Assembly (NCBI GenBank): GCA_034509755.1 | Contig: CM067559.1 | Span: 35,764,032 to 35,828,031 of the forward strand | Direction of reading: 5' to 3' | Length of the DNA stretch: 64,000 nt | From: Anisodus tanguticus | Taxonomy: Eukaryota > Streptophyta > Magnoliopsida > Solanales > Solanaceae | In this document: positions 20,583 to 31,358 of the stretch, in pieces | Position numbering within the stretch: position 1 is the first letter of the stretch | How the letters are laid out: the number at the start of each line of letters is the position of its first letter | Program-made: the position numbers and the translations under genes | Notes under the pieces: model-generated | What the model was told of the DNA's origin: nothing | What the model saw: the letters and a program-made list of their open reading frames with translations, nothing else | Databases searched by the model: none

Positions 20583-23384
20583 TTAGATGAGGAGCTTCTC
20601 AATGGCATCCTGCACAACAAGAGAAATAATATTTACACAAGGGAAGGAGGTTGATATGCAGAAGAAATGTATAAATAGACAGAAAAAACCTTTGGAATAT
20701 TACCTTTAATTGCTGTATTTGAGATTTCAACTGGCTTCCCTCATTGCTCGTCACTGAACAAGCAATAACGGGACGGGTAACACCACATGCCCGGCCAAGA
20801 GCTTGCTTTGAAGGGACAAAGACATACGGCACATTCTGAAAGATGAAAGTAAAAGGTTAGCACTCGACATAAAACCAAACTTGCCTGTTAACTTAAAACT
20901 TATTTGAACAGTAAGCTGTTTAGCACCAAAAAAAGGATATTGTAGTCCAGTAAAAGAGCTAGATTGGTCTAGGAAAAGTAGCAATAATTGAAAGACAAGA
21001 ATGAATACTCAGATTGTTGTTCAAGGACATCAATTCTAGGTATAACTATAACTAAGAGCATGCAGATGCAACAAAGAAACAATTGGGAATTATAAGAGAC
21101 TGAATAAAACAACAAATAAACTTCTTTGGAGTAAAAGCAGGTTAGTTAGCCCGTATGCTGATAATGGCATCCCTTGCAACCGTATAGTTCTAACAAGATT
21201 TCTCCTTTTCAAAGCTTTTCGCACACAAGAAAAGTGCATTTGCTTAGCATAGAGAACGTTTTTCTTAGTCCAATTTACGCTGACGACACATCAGTTTATT
21301 AAAGTTATCCAATTCTCTTTGTTTATACACAGAGACACAGAGCAGTAATCCCTTGTTCATAAAAGTTGCCCCCAGGGCTTTGGTTCAGCAGAGAAGTACA
21401 TCCCATGGGATGTATGATAGGCGCACATCACGAATCCAAATCAGCATAATTTACCTCCTTAGAAAGACTTTTTAAATGAAAAAAGTTCAGTCTTTCTATT
21501 TGATCTTAATTCTTGCTTTAAACAACACCTAAAAACTTCAAAATTCTATATGCAAGAGACATAAGTTTGATTAACCGCAGCAAATTCTCCCCAATTTCTT
21601 GAGTCAACACAAAGAGGATAAACTTAACAGGTAACATGACTAATTGGTTACCTGGCAACTGGTTTACTAGTTCAAAAACATTTGACACCATGCAATGAAA
21701 TTTATAGATGGCTTGGTCTTGCTGCTTTAGTTGTATATTCAAGACAAACAGAAATTACATGTCAAAACTAGAATAAAACAGGAAGCAGCTACAAGACTCT
21801 TGTTTAATACAAACTCTTCAAAGTGATGAGTTCATAAAGTGGAATGTGCATAATATACACATGGTTTCAATAGAGGCAGAAATCAGAATAATATAACCTC
21901 ACACGATATAACACAAAAGAGTAACACAAATAACTCTTGAAAATGCCAATAACTACACCTGAAAAAGAAGAGACAAGTTTAACCTTGCCCTAGCCAGAAT
22001 CCCTTACATAGATACTCAATATTCATTACCTCTATTTGGAGCTGTTTAGTCACTACTTAAAAAGAGGCACAACACCAAAAAGGGTGAAAAATAAAACTTT
22101 GTTAAGAAAAAGGCAAAATATAATTCACCTTATCTTCGGCAAGGAGCGGAAGATGAAGAAGGATTTCTAGGGGCTCAGTATCTGCCGCCATGACAACAAA
22201 TTCTGAAATTCCTCTGTTTAGTGTCTTCGTGGCTGAAACAGAACAACAGCACAGTTTTCTCTTTCAGTTAAGAAGTAAAATACAATTGAGTAAACAATCA
22301 TAAATTGATGCCTAACATTCTTCGTTGGTGAAATGAAAGCAAACCCAGTTTTCTCCATAGTTAGTTAAGCACTATACATAAAAGTAACTTGTTAACCAAA
22401 AAAAAAAAATATCTTTAAGTCTCAAAACTATAACTTTCTTTAAGGCTTTCTCAATCTTTAGTGGAGCATGCACCAAACGTAAGAATAACTTATTCACCAA
22501 AAAACCATTTAATAAAGTTTCAAAATAATATTGTAACAATCTTTCTGGCTCTTATCACCAAATAATGAAAAAAGATGTTTTCTTTGGAGCTAAAATGAAA
22601 CTAATGATACTGTAACATTCTTTCTGGCTCTTATCCCCAAATAATGAAAAAAATGTTCTCTTTGGGGCTAAACTGAAACCAATAATACTGTAACAATCTT
22701 TGTGGCTCTTATACCCAAATAATGAAAAAAATGTTCTCTTTGGGGCTAAACTGAAACCAATAATACTGTAACAATCTTTGTGGCTCTTATACCCAAATAA
22801 TGAAAAAAGATGTTTTCTTTGGGGCTAAAATGAAACTAATAATACTGTAATAATCTTTTTTTATGACAAGGAACCCGCAGGCGCTACCCTTCGGGTGCAC
22901 ATAAGGTAAACCCGCTCTTGTGCAATAGAGCGCAAACCACACAAGAGAGATAACTCACACTAGGCAAGCCTCGTGCAATTATATTGTAACAATCATTATT
23001 GCTCTTATCCGCAAATAATGAATAAAAAAGTTTTCTTTGGGGCTGAAACGAAACTAATCCAGTTTTCTTAATCTTTAGTTAAGCAGTAGATATAAAAGTG
23101 ATAAGCAACATAGATAAGGTGTAAAAGTTTAATTAAAAGACCTTCATTAGCACCCTTTTTAAGCTGCTTATAGTTGGCAGCTTGTTGAACCAAATCCATT
23201 ATGGTTGTTGTAAGCTGGGAATCAGCAAGTGGGTATGCTTTTGGGTTAACAGTTTCTGTTGCCTGCAAATTAACCAATCACATATTAAAATTAATTGTGT
23301 ATTACAACAGATAAATCAAGCAAAAAATATGAAGGGTTGCAATAAAATTAAGCAAAAGTATTAGAGAGAGAGAGAGAGAACCAT
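20583..23384 (-). CDS. SNU13: SNU13/NHP2L1 (15.5K) RNA-binding protein
   Basis: Complete, intact L7Ae-family gene. Coding exons in gene order are 23384-23382 (ATG only), 23262-23142, 22232-22129, 20835-20704 and 20609-20583. They join in frame with GT/AG sites to 128 codons plus stop, the usual plant length. The protein begins MATETVNPKAYPLADSQL, continues YKQLKKGANEATKTLNRGIS, FVVMAADTEPLEILLHLP and VPYVFVPSKQALGRACGV, and ends DAIEKLLI. Members of this family bind kink-turns in U4 snRNA and box C/D snoRNAs, acting in nuclear splicing and rRNA modification. The kink-turn-binding segments (KKGANE, the AEDKNVPYVFV loop, GRACGV) are conserved. The long intron between exons 3 and 4 (20836-22128) and that between exons 2 and 3 (22233-23141) contain no coding insertion. 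Very likely functional. Confidence 0.96.
22523..23060. repeat. 78-80 bp minisatellite in SNU13 intron
   Basis: Five tandem units begin at 22523, 22603, 22681, 22759 and 22838, each starting near aataatactgtaacaatc and containing tctttggggctaaa. The fifth is interrupted after 18 bp by a SINE and continues at 22977-23060. Units 3 and 4 are nearly identical, which points to recent local duplication. Confidence 0.9.
22856..22976 (-). mobile_element. TS-type SINE in minisatellite
   Basis: tRNA-derived SINE with the TS-family segments (plus strand) cccgcaggcgctacccttcg, gggtgcacataaggtaaacc and gcaatagagcgcaaaccac. Its A/T-run end is on the left, so the element is minus. It is flanked by aataatactgtaataatc (22838-22855) and aattatattgtaacaatc (22977-22994), a diverged target duplication. 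TS SINEs are characteristic of Solanaceae. Confidence 0.8.
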
Positions 23385-23428
23385 GGTAGCGGCGAGTTGA
23401 GAGAAGTGTGGGGAGAAGGAAAGAGGAT

Positions 23429-23457
23429 TTAGGGTTTAGGGAAGATGGCTAGGGTTT
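23429..23457 (-). promoter_or_regulatory. Telo-box pair upstream of SNU13
   Basis: Read on the minus strand, two AAACCCTA motifs (23429-23437 and 23450-23457) lie 45-75 bp before the ATG. Telo-boxes are common near transcription starts of plant ribosomal-protein and ribosome-biogenesis genes, which fits SNU13. A TATA-like ttatattatag (minus strand) lies about 25 bp further upstream (23475-23486). The regulatory role is inferred from motif and position only. Confidence 0.5.
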
Positions 23458-23635
23458 AAAGGAAAAACTACGGCACTATAATATAAATTGGGTTATTTTC
23501 GTGAGGTATTATAGTCTATTGACCCAAACAAAAAATATCCCAACATCTTTTTCCTTTTTTAAAAAACAATATTCTTTATTCTTTTTTTTTTTTTGCTTTG
23601 TTTTCCAATGCTAAAAAATAATAAAAATAACATAC

Positions 23636-23740
23636 GCAGTTGTAATCCATAAGTGAAGTCTGAAACGGATAGAGCGTATGCAGGCATTAACTTACATTAG
23701 AAAGTAGATAAACTATTTTTCATAGACCCTTAATCCAATA
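23636..23740 (-). repeat. Degenerate RTE LINE 3' tail
   Basis: Plus-strand text gtaatccataagtgaagtct, then gatagagcgtatgcaggcat, then agacccttaatcc aligns by eye with the RTE 3' UTR at 18680-18810. No coding part is attached. Confidence 0.5.
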
Positions 23741-24154
23741 CTAATTTTATGTTTTTTTATATTAGTGTATTATGTCAGTTGCGGTCATCTCGATTAATTT
23801 ATCGAGAAAATTCTTTTAATTTATAAGCATGTTTAGAAAAATTATTCACTAAATTAGAACAATAAGCTATGCGAAGTGTTTGTATTTGAGATCTCTACAT
23901 GAATGCTTCAATCAAAAAGTCATTTTCTTACCTCATTTTATAAATAGTTTATTTTTCATAATAATTCAAAATTTTATATACTCGCATGACAAAAAGAGAG
24001 CTAGGACTATGTCAACTTTATAAATAGTACGTAAGGACAAGATAGGAAAGAGAAATGCTCGATGAAACGTCAACTCTTCTTCAATGAGGGGAAATAAATT
24101 TCTAAGGCCCTAGCCTATCAAATTCAAGTTTATTTATAAATAGGTACTTGAATT
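23741..24154. other. No recognised feature
   Basis: AT-rich spacer between the SNU13 promoter side and a copia LTR. Nothing recognisable. Confidence 0.4.
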
Positions 24155-24572
24155 TGAAAAAATATACCGTGATATACACGCATATACAACAGTGTATATG
24201 CACGAAATATTGAAGACAGTTTTAGTCGTGATATACACGATATATACAGCAGTGTATATCACGGTTTTGGAGCATATTTTGGTAACTTTAGTTTGTATTT
24301 AATTAGCATTGTACACTTACCATAATTGTGACAGAATATACCGTGATATACACGGCATATACAACAGTGTATATCACAGTTTTGGAACATATTTAGGTAA
24401 CTTTAGTTTGTATTTAATTAACATTGTACACTTACCATAATTGTAGAATTATTGTACAAATAGAATAAGGTTTTAGGAGTAGAATAGGAATAGGATTTTC
24501 CATATTATGAAAATTGTAAATTGTATATATACTCATTCATTAATGAAAATAATCAAGTGATTATTTCTTTCA
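24155..24572 (+). repeat. 5' LTR with internal duplication and hairpins
   Basis: Ends ttatttctttca next to the primer site. A segment of roughly 170 bp is duplicated in tandem: cgtgatatacac...gtgtatatcac hairpins start at 24165, 24227 and 24341, and tgtgacagaatatacc appears internally at 24327. The outer LTR start (tgaaaaaatatacc) is decayed. The perfect 12 bp arms of the 24227-24263 hairpin are cgtgatatacac and gtgtatatcacg. Confidence 0.75.
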
Positions 24573-24724
24573 TGGTATCAGAAGTCTAGGTTTTTTATAC
24601 CTCTCCCATCTTTTTTTTCCGCAAGCTCTCGGTTTCCGAGCCTCCTTCTCGGTTTCCGTGCCCTTATTCTCTCTTCTCTTCCCAAATTAGTCCAAATCCC
24701 TACTTTACCTTTTGTTCTTTCGTT

Positions 24725-26098
24725 ATGTCTAAGAACATCTTTCATCCTGCCCTTACTGTTTCCAACATGAAGAACCACATTGCTATTATTCTTGAGATGG
24801 AAAACATCCAGTATGCGACATGGGCAGAGTTGTTCAAAATTCACGCAATCGCACATCAAGTCCTCCATCACATAATTCCTCCCGCTACCCATACTCCCGC
24901 AGATGATCCTCAGTTATGGATTACTCTTGATGCTACCGTGCTTCAGTGGATTTATTCCACTATTTCTACCGACCTTTTACAGACGATTATTGAACCAGAC
25001 ACTATGGCTATGGCTACGTGGAATAGATTGTGTGATACATTCCAGGATAACCAACATTCCCGAGTTGTCACCCTTGAGCAGGAATTTTCCCAAGTCATCA
25101 TGAAAGATTTCCCGAATATTTTCGCTTATTGTAAACGACTCAAGAAATTAGCGGACCAACTCTGTAATGTTGGAGCGTCAGTTACCAATAATTGTCTTAT
25201 TCTACAAATGGTTGCCGGCATTTCTGAGGCTTATAATGACGTTGGGACTCTCCTCCGTAAAAGCAATCCGCTTCCACTTTTTTATCAAGCCTGTTTGATG
25301 CTCACATTAGAAGAAGCCGGCTTGGCAAAAAAGGCGGCTACCGGCACTAGTTTTGTGGCGATGATGACTTCATCCGATAACTCTCGCGGGTTTGTTGAAA
25401 ATTCAGGCAAAAATGCAACAACGGTGGCGGCAAGAAGGGCCAAAACCGTAAACATAATGGCAAGAATCGCGGCGGCAACAACGATGGCGGCCGGAACAGT
25501 GGCACTACCGTCGGGAATAGTAACAACAGTAGGGTAGGCCTCGGGGTTCTGGGCTTGAGTCCGCCTGGTCCCAGCCTTGGGCCCCTTGGCAGTGGGCCTG
25601 GACCAGTGGCCCAGTCCCGCCTACTGCCCTCCTCCCAATTATTTCCAGCCTCTTTGGGCCTCAGTCCAGCCACATTACATGCCCAATACCTCGGGTCCAG
25701 CTTCAGGCAGTCGATTTCACTCTGGGTCGGGGCTACAAATCGGTTTGCTTGGGCCTCGGCCTCCACAGGCATTCCAGGCAATGGGCCCAACACCGACTCC
25801 GACAGATATTAAGGCCGCAATGCATACGCTTGGATTAAATCCTCTAGCCCTGAACTGGTACATGGACACCAACGCCACTTCTCACATGACGTTAGACCAA
25901 GGTACTCTATCATTTTATTTCAATTTGAGCAAAAATCGTGGCATTATTGTTGGTAATGGCAATACAATTCTAATTCGTGGTTGCGATAATACAACTTTGT
26001 CTTCCCCACATCCACCTCTTGTCTTGAAAAATGCCCTTCATGCCCCTAACTTAATTAAAAATTTGACGTATGTCCGAAAATTCACCATTGATAATTAG
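24725..26098 (+). pseudogene. Copia gag and protease, stops in frame
   Basis: Gag at 24725-25537 includes QLWITLDATVLQWIYSTIST, WNRLCDTFQDNQHSRVVTLE and LQMVAGISEAYNDVGTLLRK. An in-frame stop at 25535 precedes a protease part with LNWYMDTNATSHMT (the catalytic DSGA position reads DTNA) and LKNALHAPNLIKNLTYVRKF. A further in-frame TAG occurs at 26096. The altered catalytic triplet alone would inactivate the protease. Confidence 0.85.
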
Positions 26099-26131
26099 GT
26101 TTTTGTTAATTTTGATCCCTTTGGGTTTTCT

Positions 26132-27457
26132 GTGAAGGATTTCAAAACGGGGACACCTCTCATGAGATGCAATAGTATGGGAGATCTTTATCCAATCACG
26201 CCCGCCTTCAGTCTCTTGAGTCAAGCCTTGCCGTCAACTTTTTCAGCTCTAGCTTCTTCCTTGTGGCATGCACGTTTGGATCACCCTGGGTCATCCATTA
26301 TTTCTTCTTTGCATAAAAACAATTTTATTTCTTGTAAGGGTACGCGTAGTACTCCAATTTGTCATTCCTGTCCTTTAGGAAATCATGTTAGATTACCATT
26401 TGTAGCTTCTACTTCTCGTACTTTGCTACCATTTGATATTATTCATAGCGATTTATGGACCTCTCCCGTTCTCAGTTCTGTAGGCCATCGTTATTATGTT
26501 CTATTTTTGGATGATTATTCTAATTTTTTATGGACCTTTTCGTTAGCGAAAAAATCACAACTTTTTCCACATTCTTAAAATTTAGAGCATTCATCCGTAC
26601 CCAATTCAAATGGGAAATAAAAAATATTCAATGTGATAATGTCAAAGAATATGATAATGAGGTATTTCGGGAATTTTGTGATTCTAATGGCATAGCTTTT
26701 CGTTTCTCTTGTCCTCATACGTCCTCACAAAATGGGAAAGCCGAACGAAAAATTTGTATCATTAATAACATTGTTCGTACTTTATTGGTCCATGCTTCCG
26801 TACCCCCTTCCTTTTGGCATCATGCTCTACAAATGATTACTTATCTCCTTAACATATTTCCTACCAAAGGGTTGGCATATTCATCTGCTCTTAGAACCCT
26901 CTATAATAAGGATCTTTGGTATTCACATCTTAGGGTCTTTGGGTATTTATGCTATCCATTTTTTTCGTCAACTATAATTAACAAACTTCAAGCCCGTTCT
27001 ATTGCTTGTGTGTTTTTTGGATTATCCATCTAATCATCGTGGTTACAAATGTTTTGATTTATCGTCCAATAAAATCATCATTAGTCATCATGTTATTTTT
27101 TATGAAACCCAATTTCCGTTTGCCCAAGTGCGTAGTCCCGTGCCTAGTTCGTATAATTTTTTAGATGACGACGTATCACCGTACACTATGCGCCACTTAT
27201 TGGGCCAAACCAGTACCCTCGGACCACCAGCAGGCCCACTGCCTGCTGGCCTGCCATCACCCACTACCCCTCACGTCCCAAGTCTAGCAACTGGGCCGAA
27301 TATCCAGCCCAGTTCTCCCCCTATTTCTGTTCTAGGTCTCAGTCCCGATTCCCGTGTGGGGCCAACAAGCCTACTGTCTGCTGGCCAGTCCGTCACCCAG
27401 TCGATTTTGTCCCAAAACCCACCTAATTCACCCCGAGTCACAGACCGGTCACTCTAG
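26132..27457 (+). pseudogene. Copia integrase, two frameshifts
   Basis: The zinc-binding start has LWHARLDHPGSSIISSLH and ICHSCPLGNHVRLPF. The core starts with FDIIHSDLWTSPVLSSVGHR and LFLDDYSNFLWTF. A shift near 26560 changes frame through CPHTSSQNGKAERKI, and another near 27010 restores it at NHRGYKCFDLSSNK. A Pro/Ser-rich linker ends at 27457. Confidence 0.85.
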
Positions 27458-27565
27458 TCAATGGGGTATTTTTAAACCAAAAAGATATTTTAATCTAAAT
27501 TCTAATATTCTTAAATCTCCATATCCCGTAACCCAATGTCTGTGTTAAATGACCAGAATTGAAAA

Positions 27566-29040
27566 TTGGATATGAACGACGAATATGATGTTTTTATTAA
27601 AAATAAGACGTGGGAGTTGGTGTCCCATCCTTCTGGTGTTAATATTATTCGGTCTATGTGGATTTTTACTCATAAAGATAAATCTGATGGTTCTTTTGCG
27701 AGACATAAGGCTCGTCTTGTAGGTGATGGTAAGACTCAGCAGGTTGGCATGGATTGTGGTGAGACGTTTAGTCCGGTGGTCAAACCGGCTACCATTCGCA
27801 CTGTTCTCAGTCTGGCTCTTTCAAAGGCATGGCCCATTCATCAGTTAGATGTGAAGAATGTTTTCTTACGTGGTGATCTTAAGGAGACCGTCTACATGCA
27901 TCAACCTTTTCGAGATCCCATATATCCTAATCACGTCTGTTTATTGAAGAAGTCCTTGTATGGGCTCAAGCAAGCCCCACGGGCTTGGTATAAGAGGTTT
28001 GCAGACTATATATCTACTATTGGATTTTCTCACAACAAGTCGGATAATTCTTTGTTTATATATCATCATGGTACTTCATTGGCATATATTCTCTTGTATG
28101 TGGATGATATTAGTTTGACAGCTTCTTCTGATGATTTACAAAAGTTTATCATAGCACTACTTAGTTCTGAGTTTGCTATGAAAGACTTGAGGCCCTTAAG
28201 TTATTTCTTGGGGATTGCTGTCACTCGTCATACAGGTGGGTTATTCTTATCCTAAAGAAAGTATGCCATTGAGATCATTGAGCGAGCTGGTATGTCCTCA
28301 TGCAAGTCTACTTCCACTCCAGTTGATACTAAACCCAAGCTGGGTGCTGCGGCTGGCTCACCTTACGAGGATCCAACCCACTATGACAGTCTTGCAGGGG
28401 CTCTTCAGTATCTTACTTTCACGAGACCGGATATTACGTATGTCGTACAATAAGTGTGTTTCTTTATGCATGATCCCAGGGTTTAGCACATGAATGCGCT
28501 CAAACGCATTATTCGATACATCTAGGGGACACTTGACTATGGCTTATATTTATATCCTTCATCGATGTCTACACTTGTCTCGTATACAGATGCTGATTGG
28601 GGTGGTTGTCTAGATACCAGACGCTCCACGTCTGGCTATTGTATGTTTCTTGGTAATAACTTGGTCTCATAGTCTGCGAAGCGACAATCTACATTACCAC
28701 GCTCTAGTGCGGAGGCCGAGTATCGAGGAGTAGCCAATGTGGTCTCTGAATCATGTTGGTTACGTAATCTTCTCTTAGAACTTCATTGTCCCATTCAGAA
28801 AGCTACCTTGGTTTATTGTGATAATATTAGTGTTGTCTACCTTTTTGGTAATCCGGTTCAACACCAGCGCATCAAACACATCGAGATGGATATCCACTTT
28901 GTTCACAAAAAGGTAGCTCGTGGACAAGTACGCGTCTGCCATGTCCCTTCCAGGTATCAAATTGCAGACATCTTTACTAAGGGTCTTCCCTTGGTCCTTT
29001 TTGAAGATTTTTGGGACAGTATCAGCGTACGAAGATCGCC
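27566..29040 (+). pseudogene. Copia RT-RNase H, several nonsense codons
   Basis: RT is open at 27566-28255 with RHKARLVGDGKTQQVGMD, LDVKNVFLRGDLKETVYMHQ, LLKKSLYGLKQAPRAWYKRF and the catalytic LLYVDDI. Stops at 28253, 28450, near 28483, near 28523 and near 28669 interrupt the remainder. The RNase H end is open at 28739-29050 (VYCDNISVVYLFGNPVQHQ, ADIFTKGLP). Confidence 0.9.
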
Positions 29041-29056
29041 CGCTATGACTGCGGGG

Positions 29057-29371
29057 TGTGACAGAATATATCGTGATATATACGACATATACAACAGTGT
29101 ATATCACGGTAATACACGACATATTGAAGACAATTTTAGCCGTGATATACACGGCATATACAACAGTGTATATCACAGTTTTGGAGAATATTTTGTTTAC
29201 TTTAGTTTGTATTTAATTAGCATTGCACACTTATCACAATTGTAGAATTATTATACAAATAGAATAAGGTTTTAGGAGTAGAATAGGAATAGGATTTTTC
29301 ATATTATGAAAATTATAAATTGTATATATACTCATTCATTAATGAAAATGATCAAGAGATTATTTCTTTCA
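29057..29371 (+). repeat. 3' LTR with hairpin motifs
   Basis: 315 bp, beginning tgtgacagaatat and ending tatttctttca. Carries two hairpin blocks, near 29071-29109 and 29141-29180, against three in the 5' LTR. Confidence 0.85.
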
Positions 29372-29539
29372 AAATTATCAATTACATTTCTTATTTTTAG
29401 GTATTTCATCTTAAATAAAATAATGTTTTTGATGTTTATGGTTTAAAAATATTTACTTACGAGGAACTTCTACTAACTATTGCCTTCTTATTGTATCAGC
29501 AAGAAATTTATCATAGTAGACTACTATCAAAATTGACCA

Positions 29540-29951
29540 TTTTAGATATCATTTTCTCATAAATTTATCGTCATTGTTAGCGGAATCAATATAAATGAAA
29601 AGATGGTCTCACTGCTCATCCAAGTTTCTCTAGTTTTCAAGTTGTTCATTTGAGTATCCAATAACAAAACTTGGACGAATTGATCTTTTCAGTTATTTAT
29701 GCAATCAATCTTATAATTAGAAAAAAATCTGTGGGATCATCTCCAAGGGGTCGATAATATATTCGATCAATCTTGAACGTTTGTGGGAGATTTTAATGAC
29801 TTTAGTAGCTTGGATGAAAGAATTTTTTTTTAGAAATGATACATTATCTAATATGACCGCTCATAGGTTCAGACACAATATTAATCGTTGTGAATTATTG
29901 AATTTGATATCGTCGTCCAAAACTAACTTGGAGTAATATGAGTGATAAACT
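29540..29951 (+). mobile_element. LINE endonuclease part, left of nested copia
   Basis: In shifting frames the plus strand gives FSVIYA, a KNLWDHLQGVDN-like stretch, then GDFNDFSSLDER and FRHNINRCELLNLISS. This is the usual order of the plant LINE endonuclease (GDFN is its catalytic motif). The sequence resumes to the right of the inserted copia at 36937. Confidence 0.6.
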
Positions 29952-31324
29952 TGTTGGAAATTTACTAATGTGGAATTAAATTTATCCCATTATTTATGAC
30001 TCGAACAAATTGGGGCCCCGCACGTCGGAAATGTCATTTTCACACGCGTGCAATCTTAGTGCCAAGTATCGTAAATTTCGTTAATGAAAGAGATATTGGT
30101 ACGTAAGTAAAATGTTTGAGACATAGAATGATGGACGGTTATTAGATAAATAACAAGTGTTCCACGTTGGTAAACAAAGGAAGGATTGTGCGAGGTGTAA
30201 GATGGATCGGGTCAGAAAGGGCCGCGGAGACGAGAAGGGCCGCGACGCCTCCCGGACTGGGCCGCAGCGCCGTGACGCTAATTCCATGTTTGGCTTCTGG
30301 AGCCGCGGCGCCGTGGCGCTAAATACTGCAGCGCCGCGGCGCCGTGGCGCTAAATACTGCGGCGCCGTGGCGCTAAATACTGCAGCGCCGCGGCGCCGTG
30401 GCGCTAAATACTGCAGCGTCGCGGCGCTAAATATTGCAGCGCCGCGGCGCTAAACATGCGCAGCGCCGCGCGCGCAAAACACCGCAGCGCCGCGGCGCTA
30501 AATACCGCAGCGCCGCGGCGCCGTGGCGCCGTGGCGCTAAATACTGCAGCGCCGCGGCGCCGTGGCGCCGTGGCGCTAAATACTGCAGCGCTTGGCGCTT
30601 TCCAGACAGTGTTTACTCGATGGAATCCCAAAGGTTTGGCTGTTGAGATGGTTTCAATGGCATTGAATCCACCCAATAATGGGCATTACTTGGACCATTA
30701 TGTTGCTGCATTACTTGGGGGTTAAATGTCCTCCATTACATGGCAATTGAATGCAATTATGAGACATTTGAAAGGCCATCTTGCACACCTATAAATTAAG
30801 GCATTTGACTCAATTCTATAGATGACCACAATATACATACAAGTATACAACACCACAAAGAGACCAGTTTTCCTGATAAGCAATCCTTCTCTTAGCAATC
30901 TTCATTGTTCGTGTTCTTCGCTGAGGTAATTTGTGTAGGCTTTGCACATTTGATAGTTTGTTATTTTATCTTGGGAGACTATTGTCCACACTTCCGTAAA
31001 GCATATATACGGGGACAATCTTGTCTTAAAGATAAAAGTCACCTCTCGACTCAGTCGGTGGTGTTGTGATTAACTAATTGGTTGCTAAGTGTTTCAGGTG
31101 TGAACTAGAATCTCATAGGACTCTAACCATTCGGATTCTCAGCGGATCTACAAGCCACAAGTGTAGTAGTTCATGTTCTTGTATTTCCGAATACAAGATC
31201 TATATTTGAAGTTCCAATTCAAGATCAAGATATTAACAACTTGTTATTGTAATCTTTGTTGTTTATCCTTTCGATCACTGTAATAGTTATTTACTATTCC
31301 CGTACGTGCTTTACATATCCAACA
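29952..31324 (+). repeat. 5' LTR with GC-rich repeat expansion
   Basis: 1373 bp. The TATA box tataaat is at 30790-30796. U3 contains a GC-rich array at 30302-30598 that is almost absent from the 3' LTR and accounts for the 281 bp length difference. The R/U5 end is nearly the same in both LTRs. Confidence 0.9.
30302..30598. repeat. GC-rich tandem array in LTR U3
   Basis: About ten irregular units built from gcagcgccgcggcgc plus cgtggcgctaaatactgc. Unit lengths vary because gccgtggc blocks are repeated or lost. This is strongly GC- and CpG-rich inside AT-rich surroundings. Open frames across it exist on both strands, but they are a by-product of stop-poor repeats. Confidence 0.95.
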
Positions 31325-31358
31325 ATTTTAAGACAAAATTGGTATTAGTATTCGAAAG

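Larger units (their letters stand above)
24155..29371 (+). mobile_element. Ty1/copia element with two LTRs
   Basis: 5.2 kb element, plus strand. The left LTR (about 24155-24572) is followed by the primer site tggtatcagaag (24573-24584). A G-run tract gactgcgggg (29047-29056) precedes the right LTR (29057-29371). Gag, protease, integrase, RT and RNase H follow in copia order, with stops and two frameshifts. The flanking 5-mers gaatt and aaatt could be a decayed target duplication. It is the most complete of three related copies (see 38013-41168). Confidence 0.9.

Noticed and set aside
22523..23060. Tandem units with spacer-like variation, considered as a CRISPR-like array
   Set aside because: The units are contiguous near-identical repeats of about 80 bp in a plant intron, with no unique spacers and no cas genes.
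30157..30725. Open frames on both strands across the GC-rich array (Arg/Ala-rich proteins)
   Set aside because: They follow from stop-poor repeat units inside an LTR. They exist on both strands in several frames and have no known motif.
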